The position numbers and the translations under genes are program-made. From positions 1 through 64,000 of the forward strand of contig CAMCXT010000005.1 in assembly GCA_945883545.1 (NCBI GenBank): 64,000 nucleotides of DNA. The letters run 5' to 3'. The notes beneath the pieces are model-generated. The model was not told where the DNA came from. It saw only the letters and a list, made by a program, of their open reading frames with translations, and made no database searches. Source of the stretch: Chitinophaga pinensis (GTDB taxonomy: Bacteria; Bacteroidota; Bacteroidia; M30B66). This document shows positions 51,978-60,902 of this stretch, piece by piece. Within the stretch, counting starts at the first letter, position 1. Each line of letters opens with the position of its first letter.

Positions 51978-53444
51978 TCACTTTTTAAAAAACGGAATCA
52001 TCTCTTTCAAATCATCCGCCACGCGGGTAAACCAAATTAGAATTCCATAAATCACCACAATCGAAAAACCGGTAACAAGAATGTTCAGAATTTCACTTTC
52101 GAAAGCTGGAATAAAATTCACCAAGAAATAAGTAAAAACGATCGATAAACCTATAAACAACGTTCGTTTATCAAAAGGTTGCATTTTGAATTTAATCCAG
52201 ATATACACGTATTTGAATAAATTGTAGGCAAAACTCGATATGCAAGTTGCCCATGCTGCCCCTTCGATGCCTAATGTTGGAATCAGCGTGTACAATAAAA
52301 CAAGGTTAATTACTGCAACCAAAATCAATCCCAATGCACCAACTGTGAATTTATCGGATGTAAATATGATAGCCGAATTGGAACCAGTCATTAAATTAAA
52401 CAATGCCGATAAACTCAAGATTGTAACCACAGGAACACCCGCTAAAAATTCATTGGGCAGAAATTGAAATAGGAATTCTGCATTTAAACTCACCAATAAA
52501 AAGAGCAATCCACCAAGAATAAATAAATACCGCGACGATTTATAATAAATATCTTGGATGTTACTGATGTCATTCTTTTCCCAAGAATGGGCAATTCGAG
52601 CATTTGCAACTTTGTCTAATGCGTTGATGGGGGCTTCAATAAAAATGGGAATGAATGCTGCAATGCCATAAATCCCCACCAAAGCAAGCGGTACAAACTG
52701 ACCCAAAACAACAGTATCCAAAAGTTTAATTGCCATGGATGCCACGCCAGCCGGAAAAACCATCCAACCATAACGAAGCATTTCCTTCAATAACGATGGC
52801 GTTAAGAATTTTCGATCGGGCAAAAGACTTATGCTTCCAACTCGGGTCGAATAAACCATAATTAAGGTGAGTTGTAAAAGATAAGTCAGAACAAATCCCA
52901 ATGCCAACCACTCAATACTCCAGTTTAAATAGAAATGAAGGAGAATGAGCAGAATAAAGAGCACTCTGATCATAACTTCCTGCGCAAATGCAGGTAGGAT
53001 GGGCTTAAAGACCGAAAATAAATAGTTGTTCACCAAACTCAACAGTGCAATAACTACCGAAAATGGGAAGACCAGGAAAAAATAGTGTGAGAATAAAGGA
53101 GAATCTTCCAGATACAGTTGGATGATTCTATCCTTGAAAATCCACAGCAATGGAAATGAAACCAAACAACCTATTCCTAACCAAAGCAACATCAATCCAA
53201 AAAAGCCGTGATGGCGTTGTTCGGCACTTCTGAATTTTGGAAAATAACGAATTGTAATATTTAAAAACCCAAATGGCAGGATTGTAGAAACCAAAAAAGA
53301 AAAAGAATACAATACCCGTGTTAATCCAATTTCCTCGGCGCTCAGAAAGAACGGCTGAACCAAGAGCAAGGAAATAAATCCTACCATAATTCCTGTGTAG
53401 GTAATTAAGGTGCTGATAAGTCCTTGTTTCTGAATGATGCCCAA
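51978..53444 (-). CDS. Polysaccharide flippase (Wzx / MATE-like)
   Basis: A 488-residue membrane protein with about twelve transmembrane segments, N-terminal GLISTLITYTGIMVGFISLL and the family phrase GLTRVLYSFSFLVSTILPFG. It belongs to the oligosaccharide flippase family that moves lipid-linked glycan across the inner membrane. It diverges from an FkbM methyltransferase gene across 78 bases. Substrate unknown. Confidence 0.88.
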   Translation of the reverse strand: MGIIQKQGLISTLITYTGIMVGFISLLLVQPFFLSAEEIGLTRVLYSFSFLVSTILPFGFLNITIRYFPKFRSAEQRHHGFFGLMLLWLGIGCLVSFPLLWIFKDRIIQLYLEDSPLFSHYFFLVFPFSVVIALLSLVNNYLFSVFKPILPAFAQEVMIRVLFILLILLHFYLNWSIEWLALGFVLTYLLQLTLIMVYSTRVGSISLLPDRKFLTPSLLKEMLRYGWMVFPAGVASMAIKLLDTVVLGQFVPLALVGIYGIAAFIPIFIEAPINALDKVANARIAHSWEKNDISNIQDIYYKSSRYLFILGGLLFLLVSLNAEFLFQFLPNEFLAGVPVVTILSLSALFNLMTGSNSAIIFTSDKFTVGALGLILVAVINLVLLYTLIPTLGIEGAAWATCISSFAYNLFKYVYIWIKFKMQPFDKRTLFIGLSIVFTYFLVNFIPAFESEILNILVTGFSIVVIYGILIWFTRVADDLKEMIPFFKK

Positions 53445-53497
53445 GTGGAATATTTTGGAAACAAATGTAATTGAAGTTTCAGTGCGGTTTGAAATAC

Positions 53498-53505
53498 TAT
53501 TTTTG
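53498..53505 (+). promoter_or_regulatory. Candidate -7 box for fkbM-glycosyltransferase pair
   Basis: TATTTTTG matches TAnnTTTG, 17 bases before the ATG at 53523. A TTG at 53471-53473 lies 24 bp upstream. Confidence 0.45.
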
Positions 53506-53522
53506 CAGCCGAAATCTTTTCC

Positions 53523-54428
53523 ATGGAACTGCTTTACCGATTCATATATTCTCCCGCAATCAACAAAGTTCTAAGAGCTTTGATCTTTCCTTTCAGGAAG
53601 TTGCTCCCAACCGGAGCATGGCTTCCACCGGCTGGTTCGGTGAAATTCACACTCGACAATGGGAAAACCATCACGATGTTCACCAATCAAACGTCGTTCG
53701 TTACTTGGAACATCGCATGGAAAGGTTACAAGAGCTATGAATACACGCCAATTTTTGAAGCACTATCACCCAAAATCAATGTATTCTTCGATGTGGGATC
53801 AAACACTGGTTTGTATTCTCTCATCCTTGCAGGAAGCAATCCAAAAGCGAAAGCTTGGGCATTCGAACCTTCTCCAGGGCCATTCGAATACCTTTCACGA
53901 AACATTGCAGCCAACGGATTTAACGGAAGAATCCACCCCATCAAAACAGCCCTTTCGAACCAAGAAGGAACAGCCGAATTCGTGTCTGCCTTTTCTCCTA
54001 AGTACACCTATCTTAAGGAAGCAACCTTGGGGGGATCAGGACACTTATCAGGTGCACGCGACAATACATCGAGCCTCACCTTTCAGGTGAAAACCGAAAC
54101 TCTCGACCAGTTTGTTGAGCGGAATCAGATTACTTCTATCGATCTGATGAAACTCGACACTGAAGAAACAGAGCACCTCATTATTGGATCTGGTTTGGAA
54201 ACCCTCAAAAAGTTCGAACCAATCCTGATTTGCGAAGTGTTTTCGGTTGAAATGGCGGTTGCCTTGGGTGATTTGTTGAAACCACTGGGTTACAAGCCTT
54301 ATCAGAGTAAAAAAACGCATTTGGAAGCCATCAATGAAGTGGAATTCCAATCTGGTGAAATTCCTGATTGCTTTTTTGTAACCGATGCACGACTTCACTT
54401 GATTAGTCAATTCATTCAAAAAGCATGA
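53523..54428 (+). CDS. FkbM family methyltransferase
   Basis: A 301-residue SAM-dependent methyltransferase: motif I is VFFDVGSNTGLYSLIL (about residues 90-105), followed by AWAFEPSPGPFEYLSRNI and DLMKLDTEETEHLIIG. FkbM proteins O-methylate sugars, and the neighbours (flippase, glycosyltransferase) fit a glycan role. The stop overlaps the next start by four bases (ATGA). Confidence 0.87.
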   Translation: MELLYRFIYSPAINKVLRALIFPFRKLLPTGAWLPPAGSVKFTLDNGKTITMFTNQTSFVTWNIAWKGYKSYEYTPIFEALSPKINVFFDVGSNTGLYSLILAGSNPKAKAWAFEPSPGPFEYLSRNIAANGFNGRIHPIKTALSNQEGTAEFVSAFSPKYTYLKEATLGGSGHLSGARDNTSSLTFQVKTETLDQFVERNQITSIDLMKLDTEETEHLIIGSGLETLKKFEPILICEVFSVEMAVALGDLLKPLGYKPYQSKKTHLEAINEVEFQSGEIPDCFFVTDARLHLISQFIQKA

Positions 54429-55489
54429 AAAAGAAGGATAAGCTGATCTATGTATTTGCTTTCCGTTCTTCATTTATCCGCAAGGATGAGGAATTGCTCC
54501 GAAAATATTTCGATGTAGTTCCGCTCTTTTTCAATCCACTCCCCCGCTGGAAAACACCGTTGAGCCTCATCAAGCAGGTGTTTCAACTGCTAGTAAACAT
54601 CAGAAACTGCAAAGGTATTGTTTGTCAGTTCGCAGGCTTTCATACTGTTGCAGCGGTGATCGTCGGCAAATTGTTTGGAGTAAAAACATCCATCATTCTA
54701 CTTGGTGCTGAGTGCCACAATTATCCGGGTATCCAACATGGGAATTTTCGCAAAAAATGGCTCGGAAAAGCAACACGTTTTTCGTTCCGTTGGGCGAATC
54801 AGTTGCTTCCTATCGACAAATCATTGATTGAGTTTCGGAACGAATACGATCTTTCTGAACCACAGGCACAAGGATTCAAAGGCATCAATCCGGATATCCA
54901 AACAACTACACAGGTAATTCCGCATGGGTTTGACGGGGAAAAGTTCAAGCCGAATGCAAATCCTCCTCAAGCCTTCAGTTTTATTACTGCCAGTAGCTCT
55001 GTTGCGCCACCAGTATTTCAGCGCAAAGGCATTGACCTGATCTTACAAATCGCTCCAAAGTTCCCGCAGTGTTCATTTACAATATTGTGCAAAAACGATT
55101 ATCTCAAGACTGAAGATCTACCTAATAATGTATCCATTTTAGAGGCGGTTCCTTACGAGAAGCTTCCTGAAGTGCTTGCCAGCTATCAATTTTATCTTCA
55201 AGTTTCTATCGCCGAAGGACTTCCGAATGCCTTGTGCGAGGCCATGCTTTGTGGTTGTGTACCTATCGGCTCGAATGTGTTTGCGATTCCATCAGTCATT
55301 GGAAATACAGGATTCATTGTAAAAGATCGATCTGTTGAGTCCTTCTCACGAACTGTTGAAGAAGCGATAGCATGTAAGACGCTCGAATTGCTGTCTGCTC
55401 AAGCGAGATTGAGAATTATTGAGAATTATTCGATCCTACAGCGCGAAAACTTGTTGCCTTTATCGTTGACTGCAACATCCTTCCAATAG
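54425..55489 (+). CDS. Glycosyltransferase (GT4/GT1-like)
   Basis: The 354-residue GT-B enzyme has an N-terminal acceptor half (VCQFAGFHTVAAVIVGKLFG) and a C-terminal donor half with AEGLPNALCEAMLCGCVPIGS and SVIGNTGFIV (about residues 255-300). Translation is coupled to the FkbM gene. Sugar and acceptor unknown. Confidence 0.84.
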   Translation: MKKKDKLIYVFAFRSSFIRKDEELLRKYFDVVPLFFNPLPRWKTPLSLIKQVFQLLVNIRNCKGIVCQFAGFHTVAAVIVGKLFGVKTSIILLGAECHNYPGIQHGNFRKKWLGKATRFSFRWANQLLPIDKSLIEFRNEYDLSEPQAQGFKGINPDIQTTTQVIPHGFDGEKFKPNANPPQAFSFITASSSVAPPVFQRKGIDLILQIAPKFPQCSFTILCKNDYLKTEDLPNNVSILEAVPYEKLPEVLASYQFYLQVSIAEGLPNALCEAMLCGCVPIGSNVFAIPSVIGNTGFIVKDRSVESFSRTVEEAIACKTLELLSAQARLRIIENYSILQRENLLPLSLTATSFQ

Positions 55490-56008
55490 AAGAATAAAGC
55501 CCCAACAATCGGCTAGATATTTAGTCTCATATACATATTATATTAGAGCCTCTGTTTTATTCGCCCAACAATAGCGATAAGGCTTTATTCTCTTTTTAAT
55601 TCGGCGTGAAACAATGTCTGAAAGAGATCCAAAAAATCCCGCATTTTTTAAATGTTACATTCAGCTTCTTGCAGAATAGTTCCAAAACCACCTTGCCTCA
55701 AGTCGTAAATTTAGAATTAATGACCTGAAAAATGGTGAATTAACTAATCCTACCTTTTTTGTAGTGTTATACGAATGTTAAATTTCGACATAAACAAAAA
55801 TAATTACATCTGCTTTACTGAAAGTAAGTTGCAGTAACAACTAGATGAATTTCGATTTATATATTTGATTATGTGTATTTTATAAATTAATAACATGACA
55901 ATAAACTACCTTGTCAACTTCACTGCATCAAGTTTTCTTTTAAATAGTACTGAAACCTTACATTAAAACTTGCGTACTTTTGCACAACTAACCTTAACTA
56001 TTTACCTT
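55490..56008. other. AT-rich upstream region of the giant T9SS cargo gene
   Basis: This 519-bp spacer has no credible gene. It contains a long-range inverted repeat (GAATAAAGCC at 55492-55501 and GGCTTTATTC at 55581-55590, followed by TCTTTTT) that could end the glycosyltransferase transcript, and at 55975-55982 TACTTTTG, an exact TAnnTTTG -7 box 26 bases before the ATG. Confidence 0.6.
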
Positions 56009-59000
56009 ATGACTAAAACTGGAACGAAAGTTCAAACTCCTACACGGAGAACAAATCCATTCAATTGGATGAAATCTCTAACATGGATGATGCTTGTTGC
56101 ATCATTCCCGATGCAGTCTTTCGCATCGAATTCTGAAAATGCTGTGATTATGGCACCTGCTGCCGCTTCAGCAAACATTACCGGCAACCTTCGCATTTGT
56201 GTAGGCGGAACAACTCAACTTACCGCAAATACTAGCGGTTTTACAGGTTCTACATCTTTCACATGGCGTCGTAATGGTGTTTTTATGCCTGGGGCAACTA
56301 CGGCTACAATCACTATCGACAATCCGGGTTCTTACACAGTTACTGTTTCAGGTGGTGGACAAACAGCTACTTCTGAGGCGGTGCAAGTTCAAGCATTCCG
56401 TTTGAAGTCGCTCGTGCAAAATGCATGTCCAGGCTCTACTGGTAATGTGAACTTGGTTCTTTTAGACAACCTTGGAACAGCTGATCAAATCACTTATTCT
56501 TGGAGCAATGGCTTCAACGGACAAGATTTGATGGGTGTTCCTTCAGGTCTTTACACTGTTAATGCTACTGATATCAATGGTTGCGTTGCCACTACTTCTG
56601 CATTGGTAAACAATACTATCGTTAACGTTAGCGCAGGTCAAGACGTTAGCATTTGTGCTGGTGGATCAGTTCAACTTAATGCATCTGGCGCAAGCAACTA
56701 CATGTGGGCTCCAGCTGATGGTTTGAGCAGCGATTTCATCGCAAACCCAATGGCTAGTCCAACTTCTACAACTACTTACACGCTTACTGGTTATGTAAAC
56801 AGTGGAGATTTAGTTACGAATGGCGATTTCAACCAACGCAATACTTCATTTTACTCTGATTATGCTTACGTAAATTCATTTGCTGTTGGTGGTTACTCAA
56901 CAGGAACTGGCCTTTACCCTGAAGGTAAATATGCTGTTGTTCCAAATCGTAACGATTCGAATGTGACTAAATTTCACCCTGCTTTCAAAGGTGTTGGTCA
57001 CAACCGCGGAAACGCTGCAGGAGAAAACGATGATTTCTACATGGCAATCAACGGTTCTTCAACTCAAGGACAAATCGTTTGGCAACAAACTGTTGAAGTG
57101 CTTCCAGGAACAAGCTATAACTTTACTACTTGGATTGCTTCTATCAACCTTGGAAACCTTTCACGTCTACGTTTCAAAATCAACAACGACGTATTGGGTA
57201 ATCAAATCGTTGCTCCAAATACATTGAATACTTGGAATCAATTCTTTACTACTTGGAACTCAGGTTCAAACACTACTGCAACAATCAGCATCATCAACGA
57301 TAACCTTATCCTTAGCGGTAACGATTTCGGTTTGGATGATATCTCTTTCTCAGTTGCTTGTATGGCTACTGATCAAGTTACTGTAACTGTACTTCCTGCA
57401 TTAACTGGAAATTCAATTACTTGTCCTGCTGTAACTACTTTCTGTTTATCTGGTGATGCTGCTGAAATTGTAGGTTCAACTCCAACAGGTGGAAATGGAT
57501 CATACACATATCAGTGGGAAGTAAGTGATGATAACCAAAACTTCTCTTCAATTGATGGCGCTACTTCTGCTAACTACAATCCAGTGGCAGTAAATGCTAC
57601 AACTTATTTCCGTCGCAAGGCTATGAGCGGAGATTGTTCAATCATCAGCAATGTTTGTACTGTAACAATTCAAGGTTCTATTTCAAACAATGTATTAACT
57701 GCTCCTTCTCCAACTTCTTTCTGTGCTTCTGGAAATCCAGGAAACATTGTAGGAACTGAATTGAATAATGCAGGAACTGCAACCACTACCTACATGTGGG
57801 AATCTACTACAGATGGTAACGAATGGTTTATGATTGAAGGTGCAACTGCAGCTTCTTATGATCCTGCAACTATCAATACAACAACATCTTTCCGTCGTAT
57901 TGCTAAAAGAGGAACTTGTAATTCAGGTGCAAGTAACGTGATTACTTTCACAGTTAATTCACCTCCTGTAGTTACTATTCCTGCTGCAACGGCTCGTTGT
58001 GGTGCTGGAATCCTTACGCTTGAAGCAAATGCAACTGGAACCATCAATTGGTTTGCTGCTGCACAAGGCGGACAATCATTGTTCACTGGTTCTGTTTACA
58101 CTGTAACTGTTCCTTCAACTACTTCTTACTTCGTAGCTGCAACATCTAACGGTTGTACTTCAGCGCGTACCGAAGTTGTTGCAACAGTAAACAATGCACC
58201 TTCAATCACTTCTACTACTCCAGGTTTCACATGTGGAAATGGAAACGCTCAAGTATCTGCAGCAGCTTCTTCTGGAACTGTTAACTGGTATTTCGATGCT
58301 GCAGGAACTCAAATGATCGGCGCTGCTAATTCTATTTCAGTTCCTGTTACTGCTTCAACAAGTGTTTATGTTGGTGCTTCTGAAAACGGATGTGCTTCAG
58401 GTTTAACTCCAGTTGCAATTACAGTTGGTGAAAATACAACTGCAACTGTTGCTGCTACAGCTTGCGATACTTACACATGGGCGTTAAACGGTCAAACTTA
58501 CACTACTTCTGGTGCTTATGCTTATGCATCAGAAAATGCTGCAGGTTGTACTTTAACAACTACTTTGAATTTGACAATCAACAACTCAGGTGCAGAAACT
58601 ATCACTGCTACCATCCTTGCTGGTGAATCTTATTCATTCTTTGGTCAATCAATCACTACTGCAGGAACTTACACTAACAATGGCGTAGGTGCAAATGGTT
58701 GTCCTTTCGTTACTACTTTGATCCTTACTGTTGAAGAAGATAACAACAATGGTGGTCCAATTGCTTGTGGCGAAAACCAAATCGAAAACGGTAACTTCGA
58801 AGCTGGAAATGTTGATTTCACTTCTGATTTCACTTACAAAGTGAACAACCCAGCTGTGAATACCGAAATGATTCCAGAAAACACTTACAGTGTTGGTGAA
58901 AACGCAAATGCTTACCATCCACAATGGTCAGGTGTTGGCCGCTCTGGCAAATTCCTTATCTTGAACGGAAATACAGTGACCGAGAAAACAGTATGGGCGC

Positions 59001-60577
59001 AAGATGTGGTTGTTTCTAACGGTAGAGAATATGTATTTAACCTATTCGCTCAAAACATTTTCGCTACTGCACCTTCTTCAATGAAGTTCGTACTTACACC
59101 GAACGATTTTATTTCTCCTGCGGTTGTATTCGGTACTTACACAGCAACAACTGGATTGAATGGTTGGTCGGAAGTAAGTGCTGTATTGAATTCTACTTAC
59201 ACTGGTTCTGCTAAATTGAGCATCGTTTCTGATAACATTACTGCTTTCGGAAATGACTTCGGTATCGACGATATCTCTTTCATCGAAACTTGCCCAGTAT
59301 CTTGCAGCCCAATTGAAGTAATTTCTTTCAACCAAGGCCCTGCTAGCGATTTGTTAAGCCCAGTTGCTGCTGAACGTTCGAATGCTAACGAAGCACTTGG
59401 TGCTCCAGAAAACAGCGATGCTGTTACTACTCCTGCTAACAACAATTTCGTTAGCCTTGGTTTTGGTGGTGAAATCGTGTTGAAATTCGGTTACCCAATT
59501 AAGAATGGTGCTGGAGATGATATCTTCGTAGTTGAAACGACTTTCAACAGCGCTAACGCTAACAACTGCAGCCGTTACCCTGAGAGAATCCGCGCTTACG
59601 CTTCACAAGACAATTGCAACTGGGTTTATCTTGGTGAAGGTTGTCAAGATACTTACTTCGATCTTCAAGGTTTGAATTGGGCACAGTATGTGAAAATTGT
59701 TGACATTTCTAACAACAATTCATTCAACGGCCTAGTTGATGCTTACGATCTTGATGGTATCATCTGCTTGCACGGTGAAGAAACCAACCCAACTGCAACT
59801 GAACTAGTTTTTGGTTCAGCTCAAGATGTTGTTATTTACGAACCAGGCTTGCGTAAAAACGGATCTGCAATCGTTGCGAACCGTCGTGTTGCTGAAAATG
59901 CACTTGGAAATCCTCAAAATACAAACACTGTAAACTTTGTATCTCTTGGATTCGGTGGTTCTTTAGTTGTTAAATTCGACTACGTAGTATTCGATGCAGC
60001 TGGTGCTGATATCCAATTGGTTGAAACATCTTACGGTAACCCATCTTGCGCTTCTTACCCTGAAAAAGCTCAGGTTGAAGGTTCACTTGATGGTAATACT
60101 TGGATCATGTTGAACAGCGAAATCTGCTTAGATGGTTTAATCGACGTTGCTGCTGCTGGTGCAATTCAATACCTACGTGTTACTGACCGCACTTTGGCTA
60201 GCACAATGGGTGGAACTGCTGATGCTTACGATGTTGATGGATTCGTAGTATTGAATGCTTGTGCTTCATCTCCTGCTCGTTTAGGTCAAATTGGTGATGA
60301 CGTTCAAACTGCTGATGAAGTAGTTTCAACTTCTGCTTACCCTAATCCATTCGAGAATGAATTGCAAGTGAGCATCGCTACTGGCGATCAAGACAAAGTG
60401 GTAACACTTACAGTAATGAACAACCTTGGTCAAATTGTAATGGCTAAGCGTGTTAACGTTACACCTTCTAGCGAGACAATCGAAACACTTAATCTTGAAA
60501 CTCTTCGTCGTGGAATTTACCTCCTAAACGTTGAAACTCAAAATTCAGTTGAAACGATCAAAATTGTTAAGCAATAA
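56009..60577 (+). CDS. Giant multidomain T9SS cargo protein
   Basis: From ATG 56009 the protein has 1522 residues. A signal segment (SLTWMMLVASFPMQSFA, about residues 20-40) is followed by Ig/PKD-like domains, then a CBM-like domain near residues 266-450, more Ig-like segments, a second copy of that domain near 925-1094, two copies of a discoidin-like domain (about 1104-1259 and 1274-1418, sharing FVSLGFGG, VVETT/VETS, YPE, ADAYDxDG), and a type A sorting domain at the end (YPNPFENELQVSI to IVKQ). Thr/Ser/Asn-rich with few charges in the middle. Codon use is T-ending (ACT, GCT, GGT, CGT), unlike most neighbours, as in highly expressed surface proteins. Function unknown; adhesion or glycan binding is plausible. 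Confidence 0.86.
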   Translation: MTKTGTKVQTPTRRTNPFNWMKSLTWMMLVASFPMQSFASNSENAVIMAPAAASANITGNLRICVGGTTQLTANTSGFTGSTSFTWRRNGVFMPGATTATITIDNPGSYTVTVSGGGQTATSEAVQVQAFRLKSLVQNACPGSTGNVNLVLLDNLGTADQITYSWSNGFNGQDLMGVPSGLYTVNATDINGCVATTSALVNNTIVNVSAGQDVSICAGGSVQLNASGASNYMWAPADGLSSDFIANPMASPTSTTTYTLTGYVNSGDLVTNGDFNQRNTSFYSDYAYVNSFAVGGYSTGTGLYPEGKYAVVPNRNDSNVTKFHPAFKGVGHNRGNAAGENDDFYMAINGSSTQGQIVWQQTVEVLPGTSYNFTTWIASINLGNLSRLRFKINNDVLGNQIVAPNTLNTWNQFFTTWNSGSNTTATISIINDNLILSGNDFGLDDISFSVACMATDQVTVTVLPALTGNSITCPAVTTFCLSGDAAEIVGSTPTGGNGSYTYQWEVSDDNQNFSSIDGATSANYNPVAVNATTYFRRKAMSGDCSIISNVCTVTIQGSISNNVLTAPSPTSFCASGNPGNIVGTELNNAGTATTTYMWESTTDGNEWFMIEGATAASYDPATINTTTSFRRIAKRGTCNSGASNVITFTVNSPPVVTIPAATARCGAGILTLEANATGTINWFAAAQGGQSLFTGSVYTVTVPSTTSYFVAATSNGCTSARTEVVATVNNAPSITSTTPGFTCGNGNAQVSAAASSGTVNWYFDAAGTQMIGAANSISVPVTASTSVYVGASENGCASGLTPVAITVGENTTATVAATACDTYTWALNGQTYTTSGAYAYASENAAGCTLTTTLNLTINNSGAETITATILAGESYSFFGQSITTAGTYTNNGVGANGCPFVTTLILTVEEDNNNGGPIACGENQIENGNFEAGNVDFTSDFTYKVNNPAVNTEMIPENTYSVGENANAYHPQWSGVGRSGKFLILNGNTVTEKTVWAQDVVVSNGREYVFNLFAQNIFATAPSSMKFVLTPNDFISPAVVFGTYTATTGLNGWSEVSAVLNSTYTGSAKLSIVSDNITAFGNDFGIDDISFIETCPVSCSPIEVISFNQGPASDLLSPVAAERSNANEALGAPENSDAVTTPANNNFVSLGFGGEIVLKFGYPIKNGAGDDIFVVETTFNSANANNCSRYPERIRAYASQDNCNWVYLGEGCQDTYFDLQGLNWAQYVKIVDISNNNSFNGLVDAYDLDGIICLHGEETNPTATELVFGSAQDVVIYEPGLRKNGSAIVANRRVAENALGNPQNTNTVNFVSLGFGGSLVVKFDYVVFDAAGADIQLVETSYGNPSCASYPEKAQVEGSLDGNTWIMLNSEICLDGLIDVAAAGAIQYLRVTDRTLASTMGGTADAYDVDGFVVLNACASSPARLGQIGDDVQTADEVVSTSAYPNPFENELQVSIATGDQDKVVTLTVMNNLGQIVMAKRVNVTPSSETIETLNLETLRRGIYLLNVETQNSVETIKIVKQ

Positions 60578-60601
60578 TTAGAATCTCTAATTGATTTGAA
60601 A

Positions 60602-60632
60602 GGCAGCCCTCAAAAGGGGCTGCTTTTTTTTT
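60602..60632 (+). terminator. Intrinsic terminator of the giant cargo gene
   Basis: GCAGCCC (60603-60609) with GGGCTGC (60617-60623) and a run of nine T. Confidence 0.88.
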
Positions 60633-60667
60633 GCGCAAAAGTCAAATAATCATTTTCCACCTTTCAT

Positions 60668-60687
60668 CCCCGCACTGAAGTCCGAGA
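60668..60687. repeat. Dispersed palindromic repeat, degraded copy
   Basis: CCCCGCACTGAAGTCCGAGA keeps the core (ACTGAAGTCCGA) with two or three broken arm pairs. Confidence 0.7.
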
Positions 60688-60719
60688 CTAATGGCAATGT
60701 CCGTGATTTCTCATTGCAA

Positions 60720-60739
60720 CCTCGGACTATAGTCCGAGG
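60720..60739. repeat. Dispersed palindromic repeat, CCTCGG-arm copy
   Basis: CCTCGGACTATAGTCCGAGG, perfect palindrome with TA centre. Confidence 0.9.
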
Positions 60740-60768
60740 CTAATGATGCCCAAGGTTTTTCCTGTTCC

Positions 60769-60788
60769 CTCTGGACTTTAGTCCGAGG
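60769..60788. repeat. Dispersed palindromic repeat, imperfect copy
   Basis: CTCTGGACTTTAGTCCGAGG, mismatched in the left outer arm. Confidence 0.8.
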
Positions 60789-60830
60789 GTATTGATACTC
60801 GGTGACAAAGGGCTTCTGTGTTTCCTATCC

Positions 60831-60850
60831 CCCCGGACTGAAGTCCGGGG
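60831..60850. repeat. Dispersed palindromic repeat, CCCCGG-arm copy
   Basis: CCCCGGACTGAAGTCCGGGG, perfect palindrome. Confidence 0.9.
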
Positions 60851-60882
60851 CTGCGCGCAAATTACGTGGGCTTCACCCGCAT

Positions 60883-60902
60883 CCTCGGACTTTAGTCCGA
60901 GG
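60883..60902. repeat. Dispersed palindromic repeat overlapping the 3' end of a gene
   Basis: CCTCGGACTTTAGTCCGAGG, perfect palindrome. Its centre TTA (60892-60894) is the TAA stop codon of the minus-strand glycosyltransferase gene. Confidence 0.9.

Larger units (their letters stand above)
60578..60891. other. Intergenic block dense in palindromic repeats
   Basis: A 314-bp spacer between the cargo gene and a converging glycosyltransferase gene holds a terminator and four repeat copies plus part of a fifth (60883-60902, whose left part lies in the spacer). I see no gene. Confidence 0.75.

Noticed and set aside
3645-60902. CRISPR array explanation for the repeats
   Set aside because: Copies are few, unevenly spaced, palindromic throughout, with no uniform spacers and no cas genes.
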